The notes beneath the pieces are model-generated. The model saw nothing but the letters and a program-made list of their open reading frames with translations. It had not been told where the DNA came from and searched no databases. Shown in pieces: positions 13,801-24,960 of a stretch of 64,000 bases of DNA; the stretch's first letter is position 1; every line of letters starts with the position of its first letter. Source of the DNA: Rhizomys pruinosus (taxonomy: Eukaryota; Chordata; Mammalia; Rodentia; Spalacidae). Location: positions 377,813-441,812 of the forward strand of contig VZQC01000356.1 of NCBI GenBank assembly GCA_009823505.1, in the 5' to 3' direction. Made by a program: the position numbers and the translations under genes.

Positions 13801-14916
13801 CAGTGCTGTGACAAAACACTCTGACCGACACCAACTTGGGGATGAAAGGGTTTATTCAGCTCATATCTCCTGGGTCGTAGTTCATCACTCAGGAAAGCCA
13901 AGGCAGGAACTCAGGGCAGGAGCATGGAGGCAGGAGATGAAGCACAGGCCATGGAGGAATGCTGCCCACTGACTTGCTCCTCTGGCTCATGCGCATGCTG
14001 CCTTCTTATACGGTACACAACAACCTGCCCAGGGTGGCATCAGTCATTGTGGGTTGGGCCCTCCCACACTGCTCGACCATCAAGACAATACTCCACAGAT
14101 GTGGCCAGAGGCCAATCCAATGGAGCCAATTCCCCAATTGAGGCTCCCTCAACCCAGGTGTGTCAAGTTGACACTAAAGCTATCCAGCACATCTCTCAAG
14201 TGCTTTTAGCTACAGTGTTAGATCATTCACTTGTGCTTTTCCTGTTTTTCTAATGTAGGCACCAAGGGCTATAAACTTTCCTCTTAGGACTCCTTTGAAG
14301 TATTCCTTAGGTTGTGTTGTGTTGCATTATCATTGTGATTCATTTCCAGGAATGCTTTTATTTCTTTATCTCTTCCTTGACCCATTCATTATTCAAGAGT
14401 GTGTTTAGTTTCCATGTGTTCTTGTAGATAGTAGTGCTTATCCTGGTGTTGATATTGAGCTTTATTGCACTGTGATCTGATAGAATGCATGAAATTATTT
14501 CAATATTTTTATATGTTTGGAGGTTTCTTCTGTGTTCCAGTCTGTGGTCAATTTTGGAGAATGTTCCATGGGGTGCTGAGTAGAAAGTGTATTCTCTGGT
14601 ATTAGGGTGCATATATATTCATAACTGTGAAATATTCTTGGTGAATTGTTCCTTTGATAAAAATGTGATGGCCTTCTTTTTCTCTTCTGATTTCTTTACC
14701 TTTGAATCCTATTTTGTCTAATATTAAAATAGCAACACCTGCTTTCTTTTTGGTACCATTTGCTTGGAACCCACGTTTTATACCAGCTGGGATGACAACT
14801 CTACCCCCACAACCACAAAAGACAATAGGGCCAAAGATGACAAAATGCAGTCAAACAATCCACCTGGCTGAATCACCCAGCTCCTACTTGTGCTTCACGT
14901 GGTCTTAGGAGATTCC
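10834..14916 (-). mobile_element. LINE-1, 5'-truncated insertion with TSD
   Basis: Minus-oriented L1 with matching 17-bp flanks, CCATGCAACACAYTTTA, at 10817-10833 and 14917-14933. In ORF2p order (descending coordinates): endonuclease remnant (about 14612-14358), RT with SLFADDMIV (12630-12660) in the reading frame 12964-12626, FSKVAGFKINLEKSIAFLYT (from 12580), and the C-terminal domain WKGCGERGILIHYWWECK (11413-10976). Frameshifts and stops break the ORF. It has a short AT-rich 3' UTR, unlike the G-rich tail of other L1s here. It carries an LTR at 13784-14191. The outermost 5' portion (about 14770-14916) does not look like L1. Confidence 0.9.
13784..14191 (-). mobile_element. Solo LTR inside L1
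   Basis: 408 bp beginning TGTTCTAGTTTC and ending CCAGCACA on the plus strand. The minus strand holds AATAAA within GCTGAATAAACCC, so the LTR is most likely minus-oriented. The motif GTCAAGTTGACA near one end is shared with other rodent class III LTRs, including those at 23.0 and 26.6 kb. The L1 resumes on both sides, with CCTCT and TCTCT as possible 5-bp TSDs. Exact family not known to me. Confidence 0.75.
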
Positions 14917-15230
14917 CCATGCAACACACTTTATAAAACTGATCATCTTCTTGGACACAAAACAAACCTCAACAAATACAAAAAAGTTGATATGATTCTA
15001 TTCTCCACAGTGTGATAAAGCTTATAATTATCAGGAAATGAAGCTGAGCATGAATTCAGGGAGATTAAGCAACACACTTCTCAATGATGAATGGATCAAA
15101 GAAGAAATTAAGAAAAAAAACTGTTACTGGAATTAAAAGAAAATTGAGAATAAAACACAACAAAACCTCTGGGTCACCTTAAAAGCAGTTTTCACAGGGG
15201 AGTTTTTGCTTACATTAAAAAATCAAAAGA

Positions 15231-15377
15231 GCCAGGCTTGGTAGAGCATGCCTTTAATTCCAACACTTGGGAGTCAGATGCAGGCAGATCCCTGTGAGTT
15301 CAAGGCCAGCCTGGTCTACATAGCGAGCTCCAGGCCAGCTGGGACTAAAGGGAAACCCTGTCTCAAAAAGAGCAAAA

Positions 15378-15412
<35 letters not shown>
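15231..15412 (+). repeat. B1 SINE with (AAAT)n tail
   Basis: GCCAGGCTTGG head, GAGTTCAAGGCCAGCCTGG core, then (AAAT) repeats at 15376-15411. Confidence 0.92.
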
Positions 15413-15560
15413 GAAGGTTAGGGATAGTGTACACACCTTTAATGCCAGAACGTGGGAGGCAGAGGGAAGCAGATCTCAGTGAGTTCAAGGCCAACTTGGC
15501 CTATATGTTGAGTTCCAGGCCAGCAGGGACTATAGTGATGCCCTTTCTCAAAAAGACACC
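15413..15560 (+). repeat. B1 SINE, tandem to the previous
   Basis: A second, more diverged forward B1 directly after the tail of the first (CACACCTTTAATGCCAGAAC, GAGTTCAAGGCCAACTTGG). Confidence 0.88.
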
Positions 15561-15572
15561 AATATACATGTG

Positions 15573-15576
<4 letters not shown>

Positions 15577-15600
<24 letters not shown>
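15577..15600. repeat. (CA)n microsatellite
   Basis: About 12 CA units after the B1 3' end. Confidence 0.9.
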
Positions 15601-15604
<4 letters not shown>

Positions 15605-15810
15605 GAAGATTCAGAAAGAGCACATGGAAATGACTTAACTGTACAACTTAAGACTCTGGAAAGGCAAGAACAAACCAACTCCAAACCTACAAGAGGAGCA
15701 GAAATAAGAAATTTATGAAATAGAATCCAAGGGAAGGGGTGGGGGACACCTAGGAGATAGTTTTTTGAAAGACTAAATAAAACAGACAGAACCATTAGCT
15801 CAAGTTAATT

Positions 15811-15864
15811 GAAAAAAGAAAGAAAGAAAGAAAGGAAGGAAGAAAGAGAGAGAAAGAAAGAAAA
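15811..15864. repeat. (GAAA)n microsatellite
   Basis: Purine-only GAAA/GGAA/GAGA tract immediately next to the truncated 3' end of the zinc-finger pseudogene. Confidence 0.9.
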
Positions 15865-15869
15865 TCCTA

Positions 15870-16583
<714 letters not shown>

Positions 16584-18110
16584 CTGTTAAGGGCAGCCAA
16601 ATATGAAGAATGCATTTCAATTACGGAAAATAAAGATGAGATAGTAAAACTTTCAGTAGGAAGAAAGAGAAATTGAATAAAATATCTAAGAGTGGTGAGA
16701 TCATTCAAGTGACAAAATCTAAAGATCAATGGTCAATATATAGTAGCAAGGTAAAAATTAAACTACAAGAATATATACAAATAAAATCTAAGCAAAAATA
16801 TCAAAGAGTAGATAAGTAATTTGTTATAAAATCATAAGGGACATATCGAAAGCTAAAATAAACAAGATCAGTGGATTTGATCCTCTACCATAGGAAAGAT
16901 ATGAAAAGTGGAATGGAAAATTTATATTGCAAGGTTTAAGGGAAAATTATCACATCAAAGACAAGGAAGAAAAAGGCACTGGTGTTAGACAACTAATCAA
17001 CAAATCTAAATACCAGGAAAGAATTAGGAAATACAATTAACAAATATAAAATAAATATGCAAATTAAATAGACAACCAAATAATGTAAGCATTTAAATTG
17101 ATGGATGGATAAATATTTAGGAAAAAAATTCATTGCAACAAAGTCTGCAGAGAAGGAGCCAGATTTATACATGAGAACAGAGAAAGGAATGAAAATGATA
17201 AGCAGACATGATGAGTGGAACACATCCCTTGAGGAATCAGTATACTAATACTAAAAGGAAGGATATAATACCAATAAACTAAACAACAGAAGACCAAGGA
17301 ATTGTATTCCAAAAAATGTTAGCTGTGTGTGGTGGCACACGCCTTTAATCCTAGCACTTGAGAGGCAGAGGCAGGAGGGTCTTTGTGAGTTCAAGGCCAG
17401 CTTGGTCTACAGAGTGAGTTCCAGAACAGTTGGGGCTATAGGGAGACCCTGTCTCGACAAGATAAAAAAAAAATCTCATCAATCTTATTGGGAAATGAGT
17501 ATTTCCCAATATTTTGAATGGAGGTACTTTAATATTACATTCAAGTATCAACATATTAATAAATTAAATAATAAAATATCATGGTAAGATCATCACTGTA
17601 GAATAAAAATGCTGAAAATTTACAATATATAGAAACTTTATACACAGTTCTACAAAATAAATGTAGGCTTCATCTAATTGCATAATATAAACTCTAAATC
17701 AAAAGTAAAATAAGATTCACCCTTGTAATAAGAGTGGAATACTTCAGTACACAACTCTAAAATCTAAATATGATTTTTGCATAAAATTCAGAAAAAAATT
17801 AACCAGACAGATTATTTGGGAATTCAATATCTATGCAATTCTCTTTAAGGAAGTAAAAAAGAAAAAGCATTGCTGTCAAAAACATTACTGTAAGATTTAC
17901 ATAAAAACTTTCCTACCTAAAACAAAAATTGTAGAATTTTTTGTTGTTTCTAAAAGATGAATTAAACCAGAAATAAATATAAAAAGAAACCTGGGGATAT
18001 ATGTAATTATAGTGAATATTTAATTGTAATGCTTCATTGGCAAAATTAAGGACAGAATTCAAAAATCTAACATTAAAACAACATGGTGCAACTTGCTAGA
18101 ACTTCATTTA
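16584..18110. other. Zinc-finger gene flank or intron, paralogous to 52.35-55.2 kb
   Basis: Non-coding, AT-rich. It shares ordered phrases with 53.6-55.2 kb: AACAAAGTCTGCA near 17138 and 54053; CATACATGAGAACAGAG near 17168 and 54111; GGAATACTTCAGT near 17739 and 54801. This indicates segmental duplication of the zinc-finger unit. The B1 at 17318-17471 is specific to this copy. Confidence 0.75.
17318..17471 (+). repeat. B1 SINE
   Basis: GTGTGGTGGCACACGCCTTT head and an A-run tail at 17463-17471. Confidence 0.93.
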
Positions 18111-18377
18111 CCAGTGTCTTGACCACTCTGAAATTTCAGATTGATATGCGAATATCTAAGATTTCAAAGCTAGCACCCAGCTATGAGACAGAATATTTGA
18201 TATGTGTCTTTCTGTGTCTCAGTTGTCTCAGGGTGATTCCTTTAGTTGCAGCCATTTATCTGAGAATTTCATAATCAAGTTTTTATAAACATCTAGCCTG
18301 AATATTCTTTGACGTTTTGCTAGAATTCTCTGTTGTTTCTTTCTGGTCCTAGACTTTTTCTTGGCATTATTTTTATT

Positions 18378-18508
18378 GCCCTTTTTGAGTCCAGGTCTCC
18401 ATGGAGCACCAGTTGGGCTAGAACTTGCTTTGTAGACAAAGGGGCCTTTACCCCTCTGCCTTAATTCCAGAGTGCTGGTATTAAAGGCATGTGGTGCGAT
18501 GCCTTTAA
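18378..18508 (-). repeat. B1 SINE (diverged)
   Basis: Reverse B1: TTTGAGTCCAGGTCTCC at the tail side and GTGCTGGTATTAAAGGCATG at the head side. Confidence 0.8.
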
Positions 18509-18695
18509 ACACTATTTATCAGCCATTATCTTCTTGAGAATTCTGTGTTTAGGTCCATATTCCAATCTTAATTGGACTGTTTGCTTTCATGTTATTAGGT
18601 TTCATTTAGATCTCTATATATTTCAGGCAATAGCACTTTGCCAGATATATACATAGTAAATAGAATTTTCTCATTCAGAATGAAGCACATTTTGT

Positions 18696-18869
18696 TTTTG
18701 GTTTATTTATTTATTTATTTATTTATTTAGTATTTTTTGAGACAGGTTCCCGCTGTATTCACAGCTGTCCTGGAACTTGCTATGTAGACCAGGATGGCTT
18801 TGAACTCACAGAGATCCACATACTTTTGCTTCCAGAGTGCTGGGATTATAGGCCTGCACCACCAGGTCC
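18696..18869 (-). repeat. B1 SINE with (TTTA)n tail
   Basis: Reverse B1 with seven TTTA units, TTTTTTGAGACAGG, and GTGCTGGGATTATAGGC. Confidence 0.92.
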
Positions 18870-19051
18870 AACTAGAAGTAAGCACTTTATAGAGATAATG
18901 GTGATTTATGCTACAGAGTTCAATTAGGGCCCATTTATAAATTTTCTGTATTTAACAAATCAACAAATATTCCAAGAAGGAAATCAGGAGATCAAGCCTC
19001 TTCACATTAGCCTCAAACTAACAAACCAAAAAACAACGCAAGACTGACAAA

Positions 19052-19052
<1 letters not shown>

Positions 19053-19098
<46 letters not shown>
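19053..19098. repeat. A-homopolymer (about 46 nt)
   Basis: Uninterrupted A-run in otherwise well-polished sequence. The exact length is likely uncertain in any read technology. Confidence 0.9.
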
Positions 19099-19099
<1 letters not shown>

Positions 19100-19129
19100 A
19101 AAACACAAAAAACAGGAAAAAAAAGATTT

Positions 19130-20040
19130 ATGGAATAAATCTAATGAAGAAAGATAAACACTCATATAGTGAAATATTTTAAAAGACTTAAGGAAGAACA
19201 TTGAATAGAATATTACAAGGTGGAAGGATCTCCTAGATCTTGAAATTGTGGAGTTCATATTAAAAAAATGGAAAACACAGTAAAAGCACAAGATAGGCAG
19301 TGCACTCCTGAACAACAATACCTGACAGTCATATCACCATCCCAGATTCCAAGTTATAATACAGAGCTATCTTTAAAAAAATGCTACCAGCAGAAAAGGA
19401 GAGACATCGATTGGTAGAACAGAATAAGAACTAGCATATGAGACTTGGCTTTTGACAGAGATGTTAAAAATATACATTGGAGAAAAGGCAGCATCTAAGA
19501 CAGTGGGTGACGGTTAAACAGGATACAAGAAAACTCAACTCCAAATGCATCATGGACTTCAAACCTAGACTGGATTCTCTAAATCTGACACAGCCAAAGG
19601 TATGGAATATTCTTAATATGGTGATAGATGAGAAGACTTTCTGAACAAGACCTTCCTGATGTAGACATTAAAAGTGCAGATATTTAGAAAAAAACCCAAA
19701 CCCATGAATCCTGAAACAGCTCCACACTATGAAAAGATATTCAGTCTCACAAGCCAGTATTAACTTGACACCAAAACTTGATAACAGCATAGTAACTCCA
19801 GGAAAAATAATATATTAACTTTTCAGATAAAGAAAGATGGATAATTCTCAACAATATGCTTCAAAATGATTTCAAAAATAAAATACTACAAAAAATAAGA
19901 ATAATAAAAAGCATAAATAAAATAAATACCACATATCATAACCAAAATATTTTCATGGCATGTCTACAAAGTTAATGTACACAAAAATAGTAAATAGCAC
20001 ATGAAGAAGGTAAGAAGAGTGGGAAAGGACAAATCAGACA
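19130..20040 (+). mobile_element. Old LINE-1 ORF2 3' region
   Basis: Plus-strand degenerate ORF2 past the RT domain: the segment around 19380-19480 (GAGACATCGATTGGTAGAAC; TTGGCTTTTGACAGAG) and 19540-19650. No open frame remains. Confidence 0.6.
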
Positions 20041-20067
20041 TTTTCAGAAGTTTAAAAGGAAACTACT

Positions 20068-20308
20068 GGGCCTGGAGAGATAGTCTAGTGGTTAAGAGCA
20101 GTGACTGCTCTTGCAGAGGACCTGGGTTCGATCCCCAGCACCCATATGGTGACTAAGAACCGTCTGCAGCTCCATTTCCAAGAGAACTCCAGTTCCAGGG
20201 GAATCCTATGTCCTCTTCTGACCTCCACGGTGTTGCACGACAAGGGTGCACAAACCTACATGCAGACAGTACATTCATACACATACATGAATAAATAAAA
20301 AAAATTAA
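20068..20308 (+). repeat. B2-type SINE with 14-bp TSD
   Basis: Complete element from GGGCCTGGAGAGATAG to its (AAAT)n/A-rich tail. AAAAGGAAACTACT is at 20054-20067 and 20309-20322. The B box GGTTCGATCC is intact. Confidence 0.95.
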
Positions 20309-20322
20309 AAAAGGAAACTACT

Positions 20323-20750
20323 TTTCTAAATTATACAGACTTTTAAAACTTGTTCAATTAAATGTCAATTTTTTCCAAGAAAAACAAACAAACACATAAA
20401 AAAGCCCAAGTCATGTAGGCATTTTAAGTTAAATGGAAAAAAAATCATATTTTAATTACAACAAAATACAGGTGTTTTCCCATTTCCCCAGAGTATGTGA
20501 AAATGTTGAGTAAATTTTTAAAAACATGGGAATCTTTTCCGTCTATAAATTGTTTCCTTACAGCCTGTATACACCAAAAGAATGTAATGGTTTGAATGAC
20601 ACCATTAGATACCTCATTACAAAGAGAAAGGACTGATTCAGCATCACAGATGAAGAGAGAGAAAAATATGATAGGGCTCAGAAATAAAGATATAAAATTT
20701 CCTTCTACAGGGAGAATAGAGTGAAAAATCCAGAGTAGCAAATAATAAAG
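20323..20750. other. No recognised feature
   Basis: AT-rich stretch before composite copy c. No gene or repeat identified. Confidence 0.4.
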
Positions 20751-20766
20751 AAAAGTTAAGCTAGTT

Positions 20767-21690
20767 TAGAATACCAGAGAGTGTTACCAAAGACCACTAA
20801 ACCAATAAAGCAAATATGGGTCTCCTTGAGTCAAGCAGGACTCCTCCGTCAGCACCAGCTACACCTCACCTGCCTGGAAATACTGTACAGCAGAGGCAGC
20901 CATATGCCTGTACATCCAAAGTCTAATTGGCTATTAGCTCTGTCTTTGGAGGAATAACCCATGGCTGATGTCACAAGCTTACATCCTCTAATGGTTAGGA
21001 GACGTTATAAGCCACAGTAAGACCCCGTCGTATTTAACAGAAAAAAATGTAATTCATGGATTAACATACCATCCGAACATCTGTGTCTATACCAAAGTAA
21101 CCTACCATAACAATTATTACTGTTTAAATACCTATACACCTAATTTCTTGTTATTCATTAGTAAGATTGAAAGGTTATTCCTGGACAAACGGTCAGCCCA
21201 TGAAAGGAAACAGCCAGAATTGACCAGAGTCCAAGACAACAGCTCCAGAGAAAGTAGACTGTTTTGCTTCTGATCCACCTGTGCCCCTTTTCTGAGCCTA
21301 GGGAACAATCTGCAGAAGAGGGGGCGTAGTAGAATGTAAGGGCTGCGATTGGGGTGAATGGTGAAACTACAGCAATATAGTCTGGACACTCATTTGATCA
21401 ACTTGATTGAACATACAAGCCCCCCGTGCTGGATGGTGGGACCCATGGGCTGTGTGGGTTTGGGCACAACTGCTTGCAAATTGGTTTTACATGAAGGATG
21501 CTTGTACTCATAAAGTATCACTTATTGTTAAAAAATTTTTAAAAAGTGAGAGAAAGATGCAGGACAGTTATGGCAGAATGCATGATCCGGCATGGGGTGG
21601 GGTGGGGTTGGGGAAAGGGAAAGAGAAATATGCCTTAACTGAATTGGAAAATGATGTATGAAATACACAAAGCATCAATTAACAAAAAAA
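20767..21690 (+). repeat. L1-tailed composite retroposon, copy c (5'-truncated)
   Basis: 5'-truncated copy starting at GAATACCAGAGAGTGTTACC and ending with the L1 3' tail and the A-run at 21685-21700. The TSD does not follow this A-run. It follows a second A-run at 21871-21880, so the insertion includes extra downstream DNA (next entry). The matching flank AAAAGTTAAGCTAGTT is at 20751-20766 and 21876-21891. Confidence 0.88.
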
Positions 21691-21700
21691 AAAAAACTCA

Positions 21701-21876
21701 GGCTATCAGGCTTGGCAGCAAGCACCTTACCCACTGAGCCATCTTCCTGTCCCCCCTCAATCCTTTAAGACCACGTGAAACCTCTTCCTAACATCTTATT
21801 ACCATCACTCACAGCCTGCTCTTCCTTCCTCAGATTTTTTTTAATTAAAGACTGAAATGCACTTCTTGGAAAAAAA
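21701..21876 (+). repeat. Probable 3'-transduced segment carried by copy c
   Basis: About 170 bp lying between the element's own A-run and the downstream TSD. It starts with a fragment resembling a B4-type SINE end (GGCAAGCACCTT-ACCCACTGAGCCATCTT at 21707-21750, head TCAGGCTTGGCAGC). It ends with ATTAAA at 21844-21849, some 20 nt before a second A-run. That is what read-through transcription to a flanking polyadenylation site followed by retroposition would leave. Confidence 0.75.
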
Positions 21877-21891
21877 AAAGTTAAGCTAGTT

Positions 21892-22302
21892 GAAAATATG
21901 TCCAGCATTCTCTAATGTCAAATTTCTACCAATGAAAGTGCCCTTGATAACAACAAATTACTCCTTTATTATATTTAACTTACTTTTATATTTTTAAGTA
22001 TGGCATGAACTTATGATGTACATCATCATATTTGAAGAACCTATAAACACTACAGTGACTCAAACTATCTAGATATACAAACCTTACATCACAGTACTAG
22101 CATTCTCTGGATATATTCTACTATGTAAATTATGCTGTTATTTTCCAGAAAGAAAGTATAATTATGAGTATATTTTAGCTTATTTCTAACCTCAAAATGC
22201 AAATTTATTTCCTTTCATATATCAATAGAGTTCCTTGTGTTAATCACCATTTTATCATCTGAAATGTAACTGAAAAATCATTTCAAGAATGGTATACACT
22301 GG
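21892..22302. other. No recognised feature
   Basis: AT-rich DNA between the composite element and the ERV-L LTR. Nothing identified. Confidence 0.4.
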
Positions 22303-22341
22303 TGTATTAGTCAGGGGTCTTGAAAGAAACAGAATCAATAG

Positions 22342-22412
22342 AATATATATATATATTATATATTATATTATTTATATATATTATATATATATTATATAAT
22401 ATTATATATTAA
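22342..22412. repeat. (AT)n microsatellite in LTR
   Basis: Long imperfect TA/ATT tract inside the LTR. Confidence 0.9.
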
Positions 22413-22574
22413 TGAGTTGCTCAAGAGATAGAATCCAAGTAGTCCAACAATACATGAGAATCCAGACAGCTGATCAGTCCATGACACTGTATGTCTAAGT
22501 GGTCCCCCTCCTGTGCTGAAGGCCTGATTGATTCCAGATCTGCCCATCTTCAGTCTATGCTGGCATTGATCACA

Positions 22575-22798
22575 GGGGCTAGAAACATAGCCCAGCAGTT
22601 AAGAGCACTGATTGTTCTTGCAGATGACCCAGGTTCGATACCCAGCATCCCACATGACAGCTGAGAACCATCTTTAACTCCAGTTCCAGGAGTATCCGAT
22701 GCACTTTTCTAACCACTTGGGCATTGCACGACATGGATACACAGACCTACATGCAGACAGTACATTCATAAACATAAATAAATAAAATTTAAAAAAGG
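22575..22798 (+). repeat. B2-type SINE nested in the LTR
   Basis: GGGGCTAGAAACATAGCCCA head, B box AGGTTCGATACC, AAATAAAATTT tail. It is more diverged than most copies here. Confidence 0.9.
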
Positions 22799-23050
22799 AA
22801 AAACAAAGAGTTGAACACAGCAGCAAGACAAAGTCACCAGTTACAGAGAAGGCAAGCAGAAAAAAAAAAAAAAAAAGATGAGCTCCTGCCTACCATGGCC
22901 TTTTATACAGGGTACCGTCAGAAGGTAATTCCCACATTTAAGGTGGGTCATCAGGCTTGAGGTAATCCAATCTGAAGATCTCTAACTCATATTTGTTCAT
23001 CTCAAATCCAGTCAAGTTGACACCCAGGATTAACAGGATTAACCACCACA

Positions 23051-24800
23051 AGTCCACCCCTTGTCAACTTGACATCTAATAGACTTCTCCTTCCAGGCAA
23101 AATGCACAACTATGTGCACTGCCAGAATTTCTGTCCACTGAGAAGACTTTCCTTCTTCAGTGTCCTTTTGGGTTGTTTCAGAAATTTGCTATAATGCTGC
23201 AGCTGTCCATCTCTGGATGGTGCCTCATAGCACACAGAAACAGGCCCTAGTCTTCTTTTGCTCAGTGAACTGATCATGGGGGAAAACCCATGAAACCAGA
23301 GGTGCGTGCTTGAGCACAAGAGTCATTGTAACAGGAGTGGAACCACAGGCATTTGGGCAACTCCTTCATGTAGAGTGCTTGTGCTCTCAGGGTCTGCCCA
23401 GGCCCTGTCACATAGATATAATTTCCATTTGATAATGGACTGTTGCCGTGCATGTTGTACTGTATGGTTTGGTGGGTCAGATAACAGCCAACTCATGATG
23501 GGCAGCTCAGGTCGCATGATGACTTGGTGGACCACTGGCAAACGTACAGTTTCCATTAAAGCCCAATAGCAGTTTAAGAGCTGTCTCTCAAAAGGCGAAT
23601 AGTTGTCTGAAGATGAAGGTAGAGCCTTACTCTAAAATTCCAAGGGCCTCCACTGTTATTCCCCTATGAGGACCTGCCACAGACTCCGGATGGCATCTTT
23701 ATCTGCCACTGATACCTCAAACACCATTCGGTCTGCTGGATCATATGGCCCAAGGGGCAGACAGCCTGCACTACAGCCTGGACCTGTTGATGTGCTGTTT
23801 CCTGTTCCAAGCCCCACTCAAAGCTTTCTGCCTTCTGATATATGGGTCTTAGTAACACACCCAGATGAGGAATGTGCGGCCTCCAGAATCCAAAAAGTCC
23901 CACTAAACCACTGTGCTTCTTTCTTGTTGGAGGGAGGGGCCAGGTATAACAACTTAATCTTTACCTTATAAGGAATGTCTCTGCATGCTCCACACAACTG
24001 AACTCCTAGAAATTTCACTCAGGTAGAAGCCCCTTGAATTTTAGTTGGATTTATTTCCCATCTTCTCATGTGTATATGCTTTACCAACAAGTCCAGACAC
24101 GCTGCTACCTCCGGTTCACTGGGTCCAGTCAGCATAACATCATCAATATGGTGGACCAGTGTGATATTTTGTGGAAGAGTCAGGCAATCAAGATCCCTTC
24201 TAACTAAGTAATGACACAAAGCTGGAATGTTAACATACCCTGAGGTAGGGACAGTAAAGGTATACTGTTGGCCTTGCCAGCTAAAAGCAAATTACTTCTG
24301 GTGGACCTTATGAACCAGTATTGAGAAGAAAGCTTTTGGGAGATCAATAGCTGTATACCAGGTACCAGGAGATGTATTAATCTGCTCAAGTAAGGACACC
24401 GCATCTGGTAGAGCAGCTGCCATGGTTGTCACTACTTGGTTGTTTTCAAGAGTTAACTGTCATTCTCCATGATCCATCTGTCTTTTGCACAGGCCAAATT
24501 GGAGAGTTAAAGGGAGATGTGGTAGGGATCACTACCCCTGCCTCTTTCAAATCCTTGATGGTGGCACTAATTTCTGCAATCCCTCCAGGGAAAGGATACT
24601 GGTTTTCGTTCACTATTTTCCTTGGTAAAGGCAACACTAATGGTTTCCATTTGACCTTTCCAACTATAATAGCTCTCACTCCACAGGTCAGGGAACTAAT
24701 ATGAGGATTCTGCAAAATTCTAAGTAGATATATCCCAATTATACATTCTAGGACTGGGGAACTATCCATAGGATGAGTTTTGGGAACCACTGGGCCCACT
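23051..24800 (-). pseudogene. ERV-L pol remnant (reverse transcriptase and downstream)
   Basis: Minus-strand class III (MERVL-like) pol, broken into at least six frames. In order: the region before the RT fingers and RT start (24799-24446, ending in the [13 protein letters not shown] motif), the LPQG motif near 24240, the active-site motif as HIDDVML near 24140 (YxDD reads HIDD here), KFLGVQLCGACRDIP (24018-23960), and connection-like sequence containing GLFGFWRPHIPHLG (from 23903). Further MERVL-like sequence follows (RPELPIMSW, WFHGFSPMIS) down to 23110. Only about 600 bp separate RT from the 3' LTR, too little for RNase H plus integrase, so the 3' half of pol appears deleted. Frameshifts and stops make it non-functional. 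Confidence 0.88.
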
Positions 24801-24960
24801 GTGAGTCAGATTTCAGTCAAAACTCCATCACCTGACCTCCATAGGCCCCTCCTTTAACTGGAGGGTCTCAATGCTTTTTAGGGTCTCCTGGGATCAGTGT
24901 CAACTCAGAACCAGTATCCAATAGGCCTCAAAAAGTCTGATTATTTTCTTTCCCAGAGTA
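24801..24960 (-). pseudogene. ERV-L protease remnant
   Basis: The minus strand near 24928-24885 reads GLLDTGSELTLIPGDPK. This is the retroviral aspartic-protease active-site block (LLDTG followed by hydrophobics). Stops follow within 20 codons. It lies between the gag and RT remnants in the expected gag-pro-pol order. Confidence 0.85.

Larger units (their letters stand above)
14934..15810 (+). mobile_element. Old LINE-1 ORF2 (continuation right of the nested L1)
   Basis: Resumes the element of 9660-10816. It contains an ORF2-like segment near 15050-15190 and another (LKTLERQEQTNSKP) near 15645-15690. Two B1 elements and a (CA)n tract interrupt it. Confidence 0.65.
18110..18960 (-). mobile_element. 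Old LINE-1 fragments, minus strand
   Basis: Diverged ORF2-3' region pieces on either side of two B1s, for example 18225-18290 and 18530-18690 (antisense of the ORF2 segment before the C-terminal domain). Coding frame is lost. Boundaries are approximate. Confidence 0.5.
22303..23050 (-). mobile_element. ERV-L-type LTR (3' LTR of the provirus)
   Basis: The plus strand begins TGTATTAGTCAGGGGTCTTG and ends AACCACCACA. Read on the minus strand, the LTR starts TGTGGTGGTTAATCC and contains GTCAACTTGACTGG, a hallmark of rodent/mammalian MLT2/MT2-like class III LTRs. A purine-rich GGAGAAG and an AAGGGGTGGACT just before the LTR start fit a polypurine tract. It contains an (AT)n tract and a nested B2-type SINE. 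It is adjacent to pol on the same strand. Confidence 0.85.

Noticed and set aside
22342..22412. AT tract as a replication origin or matrix-attachment site
   Set aside because: Simple microsatellite within an LTR; no supporting element.
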